From NCBI GenBank assembly GCA_025809375.1, contig CP099514.1, forward strand, positions 372,001-436,000: a DNA stretch of 64,000 nucleotides, read 5' to 3'. Source of the DNA: Bacillus zhangzhouensis (lineage in GTDB: Bacteria; Bacillota; Bacilli; Bacillales; Bacillaceae). Both the position numbers and the translations under genes were made by a program. The notes beneath the pieces are model-generated. The model was given only the letters and a program-made list of their open reading frames with translations. It was not told the origin of the DNA and did no database searches. This document shows, piece by piece, positions 36,387-45,580 of this stretch (position 1 is its first letter; the number at the start of each line of letters is the position of its first letter).

Positions 36387-37178
36387 ATGAATATCTACCA
36401 AACATACGAGCCTTCACAGATTAGAGAGTTAATTCGTCAAAAAGAAATCACAGGACCGACGGCAGGTTTAGCAGAGGGATTTGCTCAAGCCAATTTAATG
36501 ATTATCAAAAAGGAACTTGCTTTTGATTTTCTTTTATTTTGCCAGCGGAATCCGGCTGCATGTCCATTGCTTGATGTACTGGACCCAGGTGATCCAGTGC
36601 CAAGGCGGTCGGCGCCTCAAGCGGATATTCGCACAGACTTTCCTAAGTACCGTATATACCGAAAAGGGATTCTGGAAGAAGAGGTTACAGATATTTCTGC
36701 TTATTGGGAGGATGATATGGTTGCCTTTCTCATTGGATGCAGTTTTACGTTTGAGCACGCGCTTATGCTGAATGACATCCCTGTCCGCCATATCGAAGAC
36801 AGTCATAACGTACCCATGTATCAAACGAATATATCTTGTGAAAAAGCAGGAGTCTTTCATGGATCGATGGTGGTCAGCATGAGACCGATTCCGGCGCATC
36901 AGGTCACAAGAAGTGTTCAAGTGACGTCTCGATTTCCATCAGTCCATGGCGGTCCGATTCATATAGGGGACCCAGCGGTGATTGGCATTTCCGATGTGGA
37001 CCAGCCTGACTTTGGAGAACCATCTGTGATCAAAGAAGGAGAAGTGCCGGTGTTTTGGGCATGTGGTGTGACGCCGCAAGCCATTGTCATGCATACAAAA
37101 CCCGACATTGCGATCACTCATGTACCCGGGCATATGTTCATCACAGATCGAAGAGATCAAAAGCTCGGCGTACTATAG
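36387..37178 (+). CDS. ycsI: YcsI, DUF1445/D-glutamate cyclase-like protein
   Basis: 263 residues from ATG 36387, nine bases after GGAG (36374-36377); the open frame starts at 36372 inside ycsG. Family marks are GPTAGLAEGFAQANLMII, FLLFCQRNPAACPLLDV, AFLIGCSFTFEHALM and FWACGVTPQAIVM. Related mammalian proteins are D-glutamate cyclases that act on D-glutamate/5-oxo-D-proline, which fits an operon for pyroglutamate use. Confidence 0.87.
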   Translation: MNIYQTYEPSQIRELIRQKEITGPTAGLAEGFAQANLMIIKKELAFDFLLFCQRNPAACPLLDVLDPGDPVPRRSAPQADIRTDFPKYRIYRKGILEEEVTDISAYWEDDMVAFLIGCSFTFEHALMLNDIPVRHIEDSHNVPMYQTNISCEKAGVFHGSMVVSMRPIPAHQVTRSVQVTSRFPSVHGGPIHIGDPAVIGISDVDQPDFGEPSVIKEGEVPVFWACGVTPQAIVMHTKPDIAITHVPGHMFITDRRDQKLGVL

Positions 37179-37196
37179 AAAGAGAGGTGTCTTGAA

Positions 37197-37943
37197 GTGG
37201 CTTTTTCAACGATAAAAGATTTCATCACCTTCCACCCGCTAGGAGATGCAGCGATCGTCATCCAAGCTGGAGCTGACATACGTGAGGAGATTCATATACG
37301 AGTTGAACAGCTGTTTGCATGTATTGAACAGCACCCATTTGAAGGTTATATAGAAGCGGTTCAAGCCTTTACAAACGTGACTGTATTTTACGACCCTTAT
37401 ACCGTTTATCAATCGGCCCAGCTTCAAAAACATGATCTCTCTCCGTATGAATGGGTCAAAGGCTATATTGAACAACTTCTTGAAGACAAATGGGAGAAGG
37501 GAGTTCAGGTAAAGCGCCGCATCGTTGACATTCCAGTCTGTTACGGGGGAGCGCTGGGCCCTGATTTAGAAGAGGTTGCCAGTATCAATGGTTTAACACC
37601 AGAGGAAGTCGTGCGTATTCACACAGCAGGGACGTATCTTGTCTATATGATTGGATTTGCACCAGGGTTTCCATTTTTAGGCGGGCTGTCTGAAAAGATC
37701 GCAGCACCACGCAGAGAAACACCAAGAATGTCTATTCCAAAAGGTTCTGTTGGTATTGCGGGAAAGCAGACAGGTGTTTATCCAATTTCCACACCCGGGG
37801 GCTGGCAGCTCATTGGACAAACCCCGCTGCCGCTTTTTCGCCCAGACGAGAAAATCCCGAGTTTATTGAAGGCGGGGGACGAGGTCAGATTTGTCCAAAT
37901 GTCTGAAAAGGAATTTTTCAGCATGAAGGAGGCAGAATGTTGA
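37197..37943 (+). CDS. pxpB: 5-oxoprolinase subunit B / KipI
   Basis: 248 residues, GTG start with AGAGAGGTG. C-terminal domain has the KipI/allophanate hydrolase subunit 1 motifs GTYLVYMIGFAPGFPFLGGL, RMSIPKGSVGIAGKQTGVYP and STPGGWQLIGQTP. Forms the PxpBC complex. In B. subtilis the same protein, KipI, inhibits the sporulation kinase KinA. It overlaps pxpC by seven bases. Confidence 0.92.
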   Translation: MAFSTIKDFITFHPLGDAAIVIQAGADIREEIHIRVEQLFACIEQHPFEGYIEAVQAFTNVTVFYDPYTVYQSAQLQKHDLSPYEWVKGYIEQLLEDKWEKGVQVKRRIVDIPVCYGGALGPDLEEVASINGLTPEEVVRIHTAGTYLVYMIGFAPGFPFLGGLSEKIAAPRRETPRMSIPKGSVGIAGKQTGVYPISTPGGWQLIGQTPLPLFRPDEKIPSLLKAGDEVRFVQMSEKEFFSMKEAEC

Positions 37944-38986
37944 GTATTCATGTCATCAAGCCAGGGATGTACACAACCATTCAAGATAAAGGTCGGCAAG
38001 GCTATCAAAAGTATGGTGTCTTAACGAGCGGCGCCATGGACCCGCTCTCACTTAGAATCGCCAACATTCTCACCGGCAATCAAGAAAACGAAGCTGTGCT
38101 GGAAGTTACGTTGATGGGGCCGGGTCCTGTGCTCACATGTGAGAAGGATCAAATCATTGCAGTCACCGGTGCTGATGTAGAGATTCATATTGATGGAGAG
38201 CGCGCACCTTTATGGAAGCCGCTTTTTATTCAATCAGGAAGTACGATCACCTTTGGTCTTTGTAAGAGAGGCTGCCGCGCCTATCTTGCTGTGGCAGGTG
38301 GATTTGATGTGGAACCAGTCATGCAGAGCAAAAGCACTTATGTAAGAGCAGGGATCGGTGGACTGGAAGGACGTCCGCTTGAAAAAGGCGACGTTCTGCC
38401 CATTGGAAAGCCGTCTATCGTAGGGGATCATTTGTTTGCCAGACTAAAAAATAAAGTGAATCAGGCGGGATATGGCACACCAGATTGGACAGTGAGTCAT
38501 GCTCATTTTTTGCCTCTGCGGAAATCGCCAGTGATTCGTGTGCTGGCAGGCAGGCATCTTTCTCATTTTCAAGAAACATCTCAAACCGCGTTTTTTGAGC
38601 AGCCTTATCAGGTCACACCCCAATCAGATCGCATGGGCTGCCGTTTGAAGGGGGAGCCGGTTTATTTAAAAGAAAAGCTGGAATTAATCTCAGAAGCTGT
38701 CGCCTTTGGATCTATTCAAATTCCTCCCGATGGCCAGCCGATTATTCTGCTGGCAGATCGGCAAACGACAGGCGGATACCCGCGTATTGGAGAAGTAGCG
38801 ACTGTAGATTTGCCGCTTATTGCACAGGCAATGCCTGGGGCAAAGCTGTATTTTGAACAAATAGATCATCGGGATGCAGAGAAGGCGTTATTTAAGCAAG
38901 AAACAGAACTGAGGGAGCTGGCCGCAAGAATCAAGCTGGAAGCATTCTCGTTTAGAAAAGGTGAAGAAGATGCAAAACACAAATAA
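37937..38986 (+). CDS. pxpC: 5-oxoprolinase subunit C / KipA (biotin-dependent carboxylase-like)
   Basis: 349 residues of the allophanate hydrolase subunit 2 type: IHVIKPGMYTTIQDKGRQGY near the start, then GAMDPLSLRIANILTGN and a late DRQTTGGYPRIGEVATVDLP. Works with PxpB; also known as KipA, which counters KipI. AAGGAGG lies very close to the ATG (a TTG one codon later gives better spacing). Confidence 0.92.
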   Translation: MLSIHVIKPGMYTTIQDKGRQGYQKYGVLTSGAMDPLSLRIANILTGNQENEAVLEVTLMGPGPVLTCEKDQIIAVTGADVEIHIDGERAPLWKPLFIQSGSTITFGLCKRGCRAYLAVAGGFDVEPVMQSKSTYVRAGIGGLEGRPLEKGDVLPIGKPSIVGDHLFARLKNKVNQAGYGTPDWTVSHAHFLPLRKSPVIRVLAGRHLSHFQETSQTAFFEQPYQVTPQSDRMGCRLKGEPVYLKEKLELISEAVAFGSIQIPPDGQPIILLADRQTTGGYPRIGEVATVDLPLIAQAMPGAKLYFEQIDHRDAEKALFKQETELRELAARIKLEAFSFRKGEEDAKHK

Positions 38987-39743
38987 AACGGTTGTGAAAT
39001 CAATGGAGATTTTGCGGCTGTTTATCGCTCACGCTCAATTAACGTTAAATGAAATGATCGAGCTTTCCGGCATGCCGAAAACATCTGTCCATCGCATGGC
39101 GAGTTCTTTAGTCGATATGGGACTGTTAGAAAAGCAAGAAACAGGTGTTTATCGTTTAGGCTTGATGTTCCTTGAATACGGTCAGCTTGTGGCAGACCGC
39201 CTTGATATTCGGAGGATTGCAAGACCATTTATGGAAAGCTTACGGGATGAAGTGGGAGAAGCTGTACAGCTCATTGTTCGTGAGGGCGACGAAGCCATTT
39301 ATGTGGAAAAGATAGAAGGTACACAGCCTGTTCGTCTCTATACCGCTGTCGGCAGACGGTCCCCCCTATATGCGGGTGCCTGTGCGAGAAGTATTCTCTC
39401 CTTTTTGCCAGAAGGCGAAAGACTTGCCTATATTGACTCAATTGAGCTGGGGAAGATCGGAATTGGGACCATCACAGATAAAGAGGTTCTAAGAAACATG
39501 CTGGAAGAATCAAATGCGCGGGGATATACACTAAGCTATTCTGAGCTTGAAAACTATACAGCGGCGATTGGAGCCCCTATTTTCAATCATCTGGGGGAAG
39601 TGGCAGCAGGTATTAGCATTGCAGGATTTGAAGCAGGCTATCAAAAAGAACGACTGCCTTACTTAATTCAACAGGTGAAAAAAACCGCCAGTGATATTTC
39701 GAGAGAATTAGGCTTTTCAGCTGAACACATAAAAAGCCAATGA
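38970..39743 (+). CDS. kipR: IclR-family repressor KipR
   Basis: 257 residues. Winged helix TVVKSMEILRLFIAHAQLTL, ELSGMPKTSVHRMASSLVDM, then the IclR effector domain (VQLIVREGDEAIYVEKIEGTQPVRL, GRRSPLYAGACARSILSFLP, GAPIFNHLGEVAAGISIAG). I prefer ATG 38970 with AGGTG six bases upstream over GTG 38961. Overlaps pxpC. In B. subtilis KipR represses the kip operon. Confidence 0.9.
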   Translation: MQNTNKTVVKSMEILRLFIAHAQLTLNEMIELSGMPKTSVHRMASSLVDMGLLEKQETGVYRLGLMFLEYGQLVADRLDIRRIARPFMESLRDEVGEAVQLIVREGDEAIYVEKIEGTQPVRLYTAVGRRSPLYAGACARSILSFLPEGERLAYIDSIELGKIGIGTITDKEVLRNMLEESNARGYTLSYSELENYTAAIGAPIFNHLGEVAAGISIAGFEAGYQKERLPYLIQQVKKTASDISRELGFSAEHIKSQ

Positions 39744-39767
39744 CCGTCAAGATCATTGGCTTTTTTG
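39731..39767. terminator. Bidirectional terminator, kipR / azoR2
   Basis: AAAAAGCCAATGA (39731-39743) pairs with TCATTGGCTTTTTT (39753-39766); T-rich on both strands between convergent genes. The left arm includes the kipR stop. Confidence 0.85.
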
Positions 39768-39777
39768 TATGCAGGTA

Positions 39778-40413
39778 TTAGAAAGTTTTTCCTAAAGCTT
39801 TCGCACGTTCGATTGCATCTGCTTTAATTTGCTCTGCTTTGTCAGGCTCAGCATTGTGACCTTCAACGATAAGACCTTCGAAAGAAGGAATTCCGAAGAA
39901 GTTAGCGATTGTACCAAGGTAACGGTGACCTGCTTCAAGTTCAGCAGCAGGACCTTCAGAGTAGTATCCGCCACGTGCTTGGATGTGAAGAGCTTTTTTG
40001 TCTGTTAATAATCCAACAGGACCTTGCTCAGTGTATTTGAATGTTTTACCAGCTACAGCAACAGAGTCGATGTATGCTTTAAGAACTGGTGGGAATGAGA
40101 AGTTCCAAAGTGGTGAAACAAATACATATTTGTCAGCAGAAACGAATTGATCACTTAATTCGTTTAGGCGAGCTACTTTCGCTTGCTCTTCTGCTGAAAG
40201 TGTATCGAAGCCAGCGCCAGATTGCAGCTTGCCCCAGCCAGAGAATACATCTGCATCAATGTGAGGAATGTTTTCTTTGTACAAATCGATATGTACAATC
40301 TCGTCACTTGGATTTGCTTCCTTATAAGATTCGATAAATGCCTTAGCAGTAGCCATACTATAAGAAACTGTTTCATCATGCGGATGTGCAGTGATGTATA
40401 AAACTTTTGCCAT
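39778..40413 (-). CDS. azoR2: FMN-dependent NADH-azoreductase
   Basis: 211 residues from ATG 40413, ten bases after AAAGGA; another ATG two codons upstream is too close. [60 protein letters not shown] and [17 protein letters not shown] mark the AcpD/AzoR family. Reduces quinones and azo compounds in the cytosol. The length and sequence recall B. subtilis AzoR2 (YvaB), whose gene is controlled by MhqR; an MhqR-like site is present upstream. It sits between kipR and lipC, which are neighbours in B. subtilis. Confidence 0.88.
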   Translation of the reverse strand: MAKVLYITAHPHDETVSYSMATAKAFIESYKEANPSDEIVHIDLYKENIPHIDADVFSGWGKLQSGAGFDTLSAEEQAKVARLNELSDQFVSADKYVFVSPLWNFSFPPVLKAYIDSVAVAGKTFKYTEQGPVGLLTDKKALHIQARGGYYSEGPAAELEAGHRYLGTIANFFGIPSFEGLIVEGHNAEPDKAEQIKADAIERAKALGKTF

Positions 40414-40549
40414 GTTCATTCAATCCTTTCTGTTTCAGTAATTTTTTTAGTGTATCCCAAAGATACACTGAATATGTGGCACCTTTAATCATATTGGAAT
40501 GCAATGAAAAAGATGTAACAAGAACAGTTACATGAAAACTGATATCTCC

Positions 40550-40603
40550 ATTGTAATCACAATATAGTTTGAAGTCAAGGTATAAAGTCTCGAAATCAAG
40601 ATA
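40550..40603 (-). promoter_or_regulatory. azoR2 promoter and MhqR-like operator
   Basis: On the minus strand TTGACT (40578-40573) and TACAAT (40555-40550) are 17 bases apart. AGTCTCGAAATCAAGATA (40586-40603) matches the MhqR box TATCTCGAAATCGAGATA at 15 of 18 positions (box quoted from memory). A weaker partial copy (GAAGTCAAGGTATAAAG) overlaps the -35. An ATGTAAC/GTTACAT hairpin (40513-40533) lies in the leader. Confidence 0.65.
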
Positions 40604-40627
40604 AAAAGTTTGTAAATTTTTCTGGAA

Positions 40628-40642
40628 TGCGTAAATTACGCA
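40628..40642. promoter_or_regulatory. 15-bp palindrome upstream of azoR2
   Basis: TGCGTAA-A-TTACGCA is a perfect odd-centred palindrome 25 bases beyond the MhqR-like site. Possible second regulator site. Confidence 0.35.
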
Positions 40643-40821
40643 GATTTCAGCGCAAAAGCCTACTTTCATTGAACAAAAAATTGTTCGATACCGCAAGTAA
40701 AGAGTTTGTAAAGGTGTCCGCATTTCAAAAAAAGATGGATGCCCCTAAGTCATCTGCTACAAGCATCTGTTCTTTGATTTCGTATATATAGAGAGAAGGC
40801 AGGAGAGAGTGAGGGATAAGA

Positions 40822-41454
40822 GTGGGACGATCCTATGTTGCGATTGGAGATTCCTTAACAGTTGGGGTGGGGGCATGTATATTTGGCGGAGGATTTGTTC
40901 AGCGGTTTCAATGGAAGCTTGAAAAACAGACGCATGCACCGGTCGAGCTGTCCGTATTTGCAAAATCAGGGCTAACGACAGATCAGATTTTACAGCTCTT
41001 CAAACGGCCAGAGGTGAGACGTGCGATTGCGGCAGCTGACATTATCACCATCACAGGCTGCGCGAATGACCTTGTTCAAGCTGTTCAGCAGTATGAAGAA
41101 GGTGAAGATGAAAAGAAACTGCTGCAAGCCTCCATGCATTGCCAGGCGAATTTTAGCAAGATGATTCAAGAAATTGCTCAGATCAAAAGAGGGCAGCAAC
41201 AGCCCTATTACGTATATCTCATGAATTTATATAATCCATTTCCACAAATACCAATAGCCGGGCGGTGGCTTCAGCAATATAATCAGCAACTTCGTTTGCT
41301 TGCTGAGAAGCCGCATGTAGAAGTTGTGGATGTGTACCAAGCGTTTGAAGGGCATGAAGGGGCCTACTTATCGATTGATCAATTTCACCCGAATCCTAAG
41401 GGGTATGAAGTGATGGCAGACGCATTGTTTAAGGCATACTGTAAACAGCTGTAA
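40822..41454 (+). CDS. lipC: GDSL-family spore lipase LipC
   Basis: 210 residues, GTG start. GDSL block I SYVAIGDSLTVGVGA, block III-like ITGCAND, and block V SIDQFHPNPKGYEVMADAL with catalytic Asp and His. Orthologue of B. subtilis LipC (YcsK), a spore-coat phospholipase involved in germination. Neighbours kipR upstream and mtlR downstream are as in B. subtilis, apart from the azoR2 insertion. Confidence 0.9.
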   Translation: MGRSYVAIGDSLTVGVGACIFGGGFVQRFQWKLEKQTHAPVELSVFAKSGLTTDQILQLFKRPEVRRAIAAADIITITGCANDLVQAVQQYEEGEDEKKLLQASMHCQANFSKMIQEIAQIKRGQQQPYYVYLMNLYNPFPQIPIAGRWLQQYNQQLRLLAEKPHVEVVDVYQAFEGHEGAYLSIDQFHPNPKGYEVMADALFKAYCKQL

Positions 41455-41478
41455 TCCGGTGGGTTGCAGTTTTTTTTT
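41449..41478 (+). terminator. Terminator of lipC
   Basis: CTGTAATCC and GGGTTGCAG form a stem with G-U pairs around GGT, followed by nine T. Confidence 0.75.
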
Positions 41479-41538
41479 CATCCTTTTCAATAAATGACGG
41501 TTTCGATATGATAAAAGAAACGAAGGCGAAAGAGGAGA

Positions 41539-41885
41539 ACAGTGCATTTTTTCAAGAGATGACAGGAGCGTCTTAAAGTAGAAAAACAGCAGGCTGTCTG
41601 GCATAAGGAGAACCCGTTGCTGCAGACCCAATATATTCGAACAGAACCGGCAAGAAAGGAGCTGTGAAGGAAACGAGAACGGTCGAGGAAGCCATTCTCT
41701 CTATTCAAGAATTGCCTGTTGTCTCAAATGTTCCCATCATGCTTGCTGATCGAAAAGGAGAGGCGGCTGGTCTGACTATCCACAATGATGAGGAGCTGTT
41801 TGGAACGTACCAACCGTTACATCAGAAAGAAGGCATGATCGATTATTGCTTTGGCTCACCAGTATACAATCCAACGTATTTTTAA
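41539..41885 (+). pseudogene. Remnant of a peptidase C45/acyltransferase-like gene
   Basis: From 41664 one frame reads RTVEEAILSIQELPVVSNVP, then IMLADRKGEAAGLTIHNDEE, which resembles the autoproteolytic C45 acyl-transferase family (a block before the C-terminal half). The frame ends at 41885 without the rest. An earlier piece in another frame reads ERLKVEKQQAVWHKENPLLQ, then TQYIRTEPARKEL and a stop. No intact start or ribosome site joins them. Best seen as a decayed gene. Confidence 0.4.
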
Positions 41886-42029
41886 AAAGCCGGGGGTTCA
41901 CTGCCTTTTTATGAACAAAAGGTTTAATTTCATCAAAAGGATGATGGACCGTCATTTTGGAGAAGTGCCTGATCATCCCTTGTTTATATTTTGTCACAGC
42001 CGCTGTGCCAAATTCAGATCAACTTAAGA

Positions 42030-42071
42030 TTGCATCGCTCATTGAAAGCGTTTTATATTAAGGTGTGACAA
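42030..42071 (+). promoter_or_regulatory. mtlR promoter with cre site
   Basis: TTGCAT (42030-42035) and TTATAT (42053-42058), 17-base spacer. The cre site TGAAAGCGTTTTAT (42043-42056) is almost identical to that of mtlA and covers the -10. A GTGACAA half-site (42065-42071) follows. Expect CcpA repression. Confidence 0.7.
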
Positions 42072-42101
42072 TAGACCTATTTATACAGAAGGAGGCATTT
42101 C

Positions 42102-44189
42102 ATGTACATAACGGCACGAGAACAGAAAATCATTAAATACATCATTGAGCAAAATCGTTATGTCACTATTCGTGAGATAGCCGATTCTGTTCAGGTGAGT
42201 ACAAGAACGATCCATAGAGAACTAAAATCTATTCAACCAATTTTGAAAGATTATCATCTTTCATTAGATAAACAGCCAGGGAGAGGCTTGAAGGCAGTCG
42301 GCGAACAGGAGGATAAACAGCGGCTTCTTGCTCATATATTAAATGAGGATCAAATCGAATATAGCTCAGATGAACGAAAGCTCTTAATCCTATGTGCGCT
42401 GCTTGAAGCGAAGGAACCGGTGAAATTATACACACTCGCAGCCGACTTGCAGGTAACAAATGCGACGATCAGCTATGATTTAGATGAACTGACGGATTGG
42501 GTTGCTCCATACGGTTTGCAGCTTATCCGCAAACGCGGGTACGGTATTGAATTAAAAGGACCGGAGGAAGCAAAAAGGAAAATTGTCGGCAATCTCATTG
42601 TCGACCGGCTCGACATTCAATTGTTTTTAGAAACGATTGAAATGAATATCAAACATCGAAAGAAAGCAACGGACAAGGTGTTTGGCGTTGTCAGCAGAGG
42701 ACAGCTGCTCAAGGTAGAAAGACTGCTCTTTCATTTGAAAAATCGACTGTCACTCTCATTATCTGATAGTGCCTATATTGCACTGGTTGTTCACTTAACC
42801 TATGCCATCGAACGTATTCAGCTTGGGGAAACCATTCGAATGGAAGAGGAAGAGCTGCTGGAATTAAAGCGGACGAAGGAATTTGAATCATCACTCCGAA
42901 TGGCAAGAGCGTTTGAACGCATGTTTAATGTGGAGATCCCTGAAGCGGAGATCGGATATATAACCATCCATCTTCGCAGTGCAAATCGCAGCTTTGGGGC
43001 AGAATACCGTATTGATGAAATTGAGCTGGATATAGCGCTGAGAACGAAAAAGCTCATTGATTTTATTTCAGATAAAACCAGCTATCATCTCAATGAAAAT
43101 GATTCATTGTATGAGGGGCTCGTGTCTCATCTTGAGCCTGCTATAAACCGTCTAAAGGAAAAGATGAGAATCTATAACCCGCTCACACAGCAAATTAAAA
43201 AAGACTACTTTTTGCTGTTCATGGCGATTGAAGAAGGAGTCGAGCGTTTCTTTCCTGAGATTGAATTTCCAGAAGATGAAATTGCCTTTATTGTGCTTCA
43301 CTTTGGCTCAGTGCTTGAAATCAAAAAAGAAGAAACAAAAATTCATGCACTGGTTGTTTGCTCAAGCGGGATTGGTTCCTCGAAAATGCTCGCCTCCCGG
43401 TTGAAAAAAGAATTGCCGGAGATCGCCAAATTTGATCTATCTTCCTTGATGGAGCTAAAGGAAATCGACGCATCGCGCTATGACATGATTGTCTCGACCG
43501 TTCCGATTCCCTATGAGCATATCGATTACATTATGGTCAGCCCCCTCTTAAACGAGGATGATGCCATGCGTGTAAAGGCTCATATTAAACGGAAGATTCC
43601 TTATATCATCGAGAAAAAAAGAACAAAAGAATCTCCAAAAGAATTGGTGCAAGAAACCGTTAATATGATGGCGGTTGCAGAGCAGGTGGCGAATTATATG
43701 TTTGTGATTCGCAGCATCTTGTCCCATTTTACCATCGAAAAAAGAGAAACGATGCCGCAGCACGATGAAACCATCAGGCAGCTGCTTCGTCAGCTTGAAG
43801 AGGAAGGGTTTATCATACATGCGGATGATGTGGCGAGCGGCCTTTTGGAACGTGAACAGCAAGGCGGCTTAGGCATACCTGGCACTGAATTTGCTCTTTA
43901 TCATTTAAAGCATACATTCATCAAAGAACCAATCTTTCATATTTATGATCTTGATCAGGCATACGAGATCAAAAGCATGGATGGCGGTCAGCAGCAGATG
44001 TCACGAATGCTTATGATGCTGGCACCCCAAGAACTTGGCAAGGAAGGATCAGAAATGTTTAGTCTGATCAGTTCATCTATCATTGAAAGTGAAGAAAGCA
44101 TAGCGCTTTATGGACAAGGGACAAAGGAAGACATTGAACAGAGATTACATCAACTTTTCTATCAATTTATCAAAGAGGCAAATTGGTAA
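42102..44189 (+). CDS. mtlR: Mannitol operon transcriptional activator MtlR
   Basis: 695 residues, PTS-controlled activator. N-terminal helix-turn-helix regions ([20 protein letters not shown], then [13 protein letters not shown]; second at [22 protein letters not shown]), PRD1 (about 190-290), PRD2 (about 300-400), an EIIB-Gat-like domain with Cys420 in [15 protein letters not shown], and an EIIA-Mtl-like domain with His601 in [10 protein letters not shown]. In B. subtilis phosphorylation of PRD2 by HPr activates, while EIIA/EIIB-type phosphorylation by MtlA and MtlF inhibits. Targets mtlA, 17 kb away in this window. Confidence 0.95.
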   Translation: MYITAREQKIIKYIIEQNRYVTIREIADSVQVSTRTIHRELKSIQPILKDYHLSLDKQPGRGLKAVGEQEDKQRLLAHILNEDQIEYSSDERKLLILCALLEAKEPVKLYTLAADLQVTNATISYDLDELTDWVAPYGLQLIRKRGYGIELKGPEEAKRKIVGNLIVDRLDIQLFLETIEMNIKHRKKATDKVFGVVSRGQLLKVERLLFHLKNRLSLSLSDSAYIALVVHLTYAIERIQLGETIRMEEEELLELKRTKEFESSLRMARAFERMFNVEIPEAEIGYITIHLRSANRSFGAEYRIDEIELDIALRTKKLIDFISDKTSYHLNENDSLYEGLVSHLEPAINRLKEKMRIYNPLTQQIKKDYFLLFMAIEEGVERFFPEIEFPEDEIAFIVLHFGSVLEIKKEETKIHALVVCSSGIGSSKMLASRLKKELPEIAKFDLSSLMELKEIDASRYDMIVSTVPIPYEHIDYIMVSPLLNEDDAMRVKAHIKRKIPYIIEKKRTKESPKELVQETVNMMAVAEQVANYMFVIRSILSHFTIEKRETMPQHDETIRQLLRQLEEEGFIIHADDVASGLLEREQQGGLGIPGTEFALYHLKHTFIKEPIFHIYDLDQAYEIKSMDGGQQQMSRMLMMLAPQELGKEGSEMFSLISSSIIESEESIALYGQGTKEDIEQRLHQLFYQFIKEANW

Positions 44190-44190
44190 G

Positions 44191-44228
44191 AAAAAGGCCG
44201 AGAGCTTCGTCGCTTCTCGGCTTTTTTG
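44191..44228 (+). terminator. Terminator of mtlR
   Basis: AAAAAGGCCGAGA and TCTCGGCTTTTTT arms with one bulged G. Confidence 0.85.
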
Positions 44229-44337
44229 CTGGCACAGACTTTCGAAATGGTAGACAGCATGTATGAACGCTCCTTTTTGGTGATCATGCAACCGGGTTTT
44301 CTCCTCTTCAAACATGCTGATTTTTCAAAACACATCT

Positions 44338-44362
44338 GTACAACATAAGGATGTTTGGGTAG
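44338..44362 (+). promoter_or_regulatory. Candidate SigB promoter of yhdF
   Basis: GTACAA (44338-44343), 13-base spacer, GGGTAG (44357-44362); four and five of six match SigB boxes GTTTAA and GGGTAT. yhdF-like genes are known general stress genes. Confidence 0.4.
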
Positions 44363-44416
44363 AAAAATGAGGTGGTAATGAAAGGATACATCAATAAAGC
44401 AAGGAGGAGCTTACAC

Positions 44417-45286
44417 ATGGATTTACGCGAATATTTAACAAATGGCATTCCGCGCCAAACGCAAGATCAGCAGCCAGGCTTTGAAAGAGAAATGAATCCA
44501 GCGCCGATCTTTGAGGATGAATCATATCAAGGTTATGGCAGGCTAAAAGGAAAAGTGGCACTGATTACAGGTGGAGATAGTGGAATTGGACGGGCAGTAT
44601 CTGTTGCCTATGCAAAAGAAGGTGCACATATCGCCATTGTGTACTTAAATGAACATGAGGATGCAGAGGATACGCAAAAACGTGTAGAACGGGAAGGCGT
44701 CAAATGCTTCACGATTTCAGGAGATGTTGGTGACGAAGCCTTTTGCGAGAAAGCAGTAGAAAAAACAGTTGAAGCCTTTGGACAATTAGATATTTTAGTG
44801 AATAATGCGGCTGAACAGCATCCGCAAGAACGTATTCAAGATATTTCTAGTGAACAGCTTCACCAAACCTTTAGAACCAATTTCTATTCCTATTTTTATT
44901 TTACAAAAAAGGCACTGGATTATTTAAAACCAGGAAGCTCCATCATTAATACAACATCTATTAACCCATATCGAGGTAACCCAGTGCTGATTGATTATAC
45001 AGCGACAAAAGGAGCCATTAACGGCTTTACACGTTCTATGGCACAATCGCTTGTGAAAGATGGGATCCGGGTGAACGGTGTAGCGCCAGGTCCAATTTGG
45101 ACACCGCTCATCCCCTCTACATTTGATGAAGACAGTGTGGAAAGCTTCGGAGCAGAAACCCCGATGGGAAGACCAGGACAGCCTGTAGAGCATGTCGGCT
45201 GCTTTGTGCTGCTGGCTTCTGATGAATCGTCTTATATGACAGGACAGACACTTCACGTCAATGGCGGTTCCTTTATGAATACATGA
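44417..45286 (+). CDS. yhdF: Short-chain dehydrogenase, general stress type
   Basis: 289 residues from ATG 44417 (AAGGAGGAG upstream; the frame opens at 44372). N-terminal extension GIPRQTQDQQPGFEREMNP is characteristic of the YhdF/YdaD group. Cofactor loop ALITGGDSGIGRAVSVAYAK, NNAAEQ, and active site Ser...Tyr-x-x-x-Lys in LIDYTATKGAINGF. Length equals that of YhdF; YdaD is the close alternative. Substrate unknown; probably SigB-driven. Confidence 0.82.
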   Translation: MDLREYLTNGIPRQTQDQQPGFEREMNPAPIFEDESYQGYGRLKGKVALITGGDSGIGRAVSVAYAKEGAHIAIVYLNEHEDAEDTQKRVEREGVKCFTISGDVGDEAFCEKAVEKTVEAFGQLDILVNNAAEQHPQERIQDISSEQLHQTFRTNFYSYFYFTKKALDYLKPGSSIINTTSINPYRGNPVLIDYTATKGAINGFTRSMAQSLVKDGIRVNGVAPGPIWTPLIPSTFDEDSVESFGAETPMGRPGQPVEHVGCFVLLASDESSYMTGQTLHVNGGSFMNT

Positions 45287-45296
45287 TCCACCGCGG

Positions 45297-45327
45297 CACC
45301 GCCCAGCTTTGATTGGGCGGTGTTTTT
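45297..45327. terminator. Terminator of yhdF
   Basis: CACCGCCCA (45297-45305) pairs with TGGGCGGTG (45314-45322), then five T. Confidence 0.9.
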
Positions 45328-45436
45328 AGTATTTCTTGCGATTCTTCTGCACAGATATGACAGACCATACGATAATACCCACAACAATTGCCGCAATGAC
45401 AAGTGAACTCAAATGGAACATCGTTTCATGATGCAT
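45326..45436 (-). CDS. 36-residue single-helix membrane protein
   Basis: On the minus strand ATG 45436 with AGGGAG nine bases upstream: MHHETMFHLSSLVIAAIVVG, then IIVWSVISVQKNRKKY and stop. One membrane helix flanked by a His-rich N-terminus and a basic tail. Too short for family assignment; the ribosome site and shared terminator argue that it is real. Confidence 0.55.
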   Translation of the reverse strand: MHHETMFHLSSLVIAAIVVGIIVWSVISVQKNRKKY

Positions 45437-45515
45437 GTTCAATTTCTCCCTTCATTGAACCTCTTTTCTATAGCATCAGCCAGAAAGTCTCTTTTTATGA
45501 AAAACACATTTCTTT

Positions 45516-45540
45516 GTTTAATGAATGGGCTGTCGTGGAA
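45516..45540 (+). promoter_or_regulatory. Candidate SigB promoter of ydaG
   Basis: Perfect GTTTAA (45516-45521), 13-base spacer, then GTGGAA, a weak -10. ydaG belongs to the SigB regulon in B. subtilis. Confidence 0.45.
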
Positions 45541-45580
45541 ACCTACGAATACGGATGAAATTTTGAAGGAGTGAAACGAA

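Noticed and set aside
40376..40723. 115-codon minus-strand frame across the azoR2 control region
   Set aside because: It covers the azoR2 promoter and operator and the gene start, has no ribosome site and an unlikely composition.
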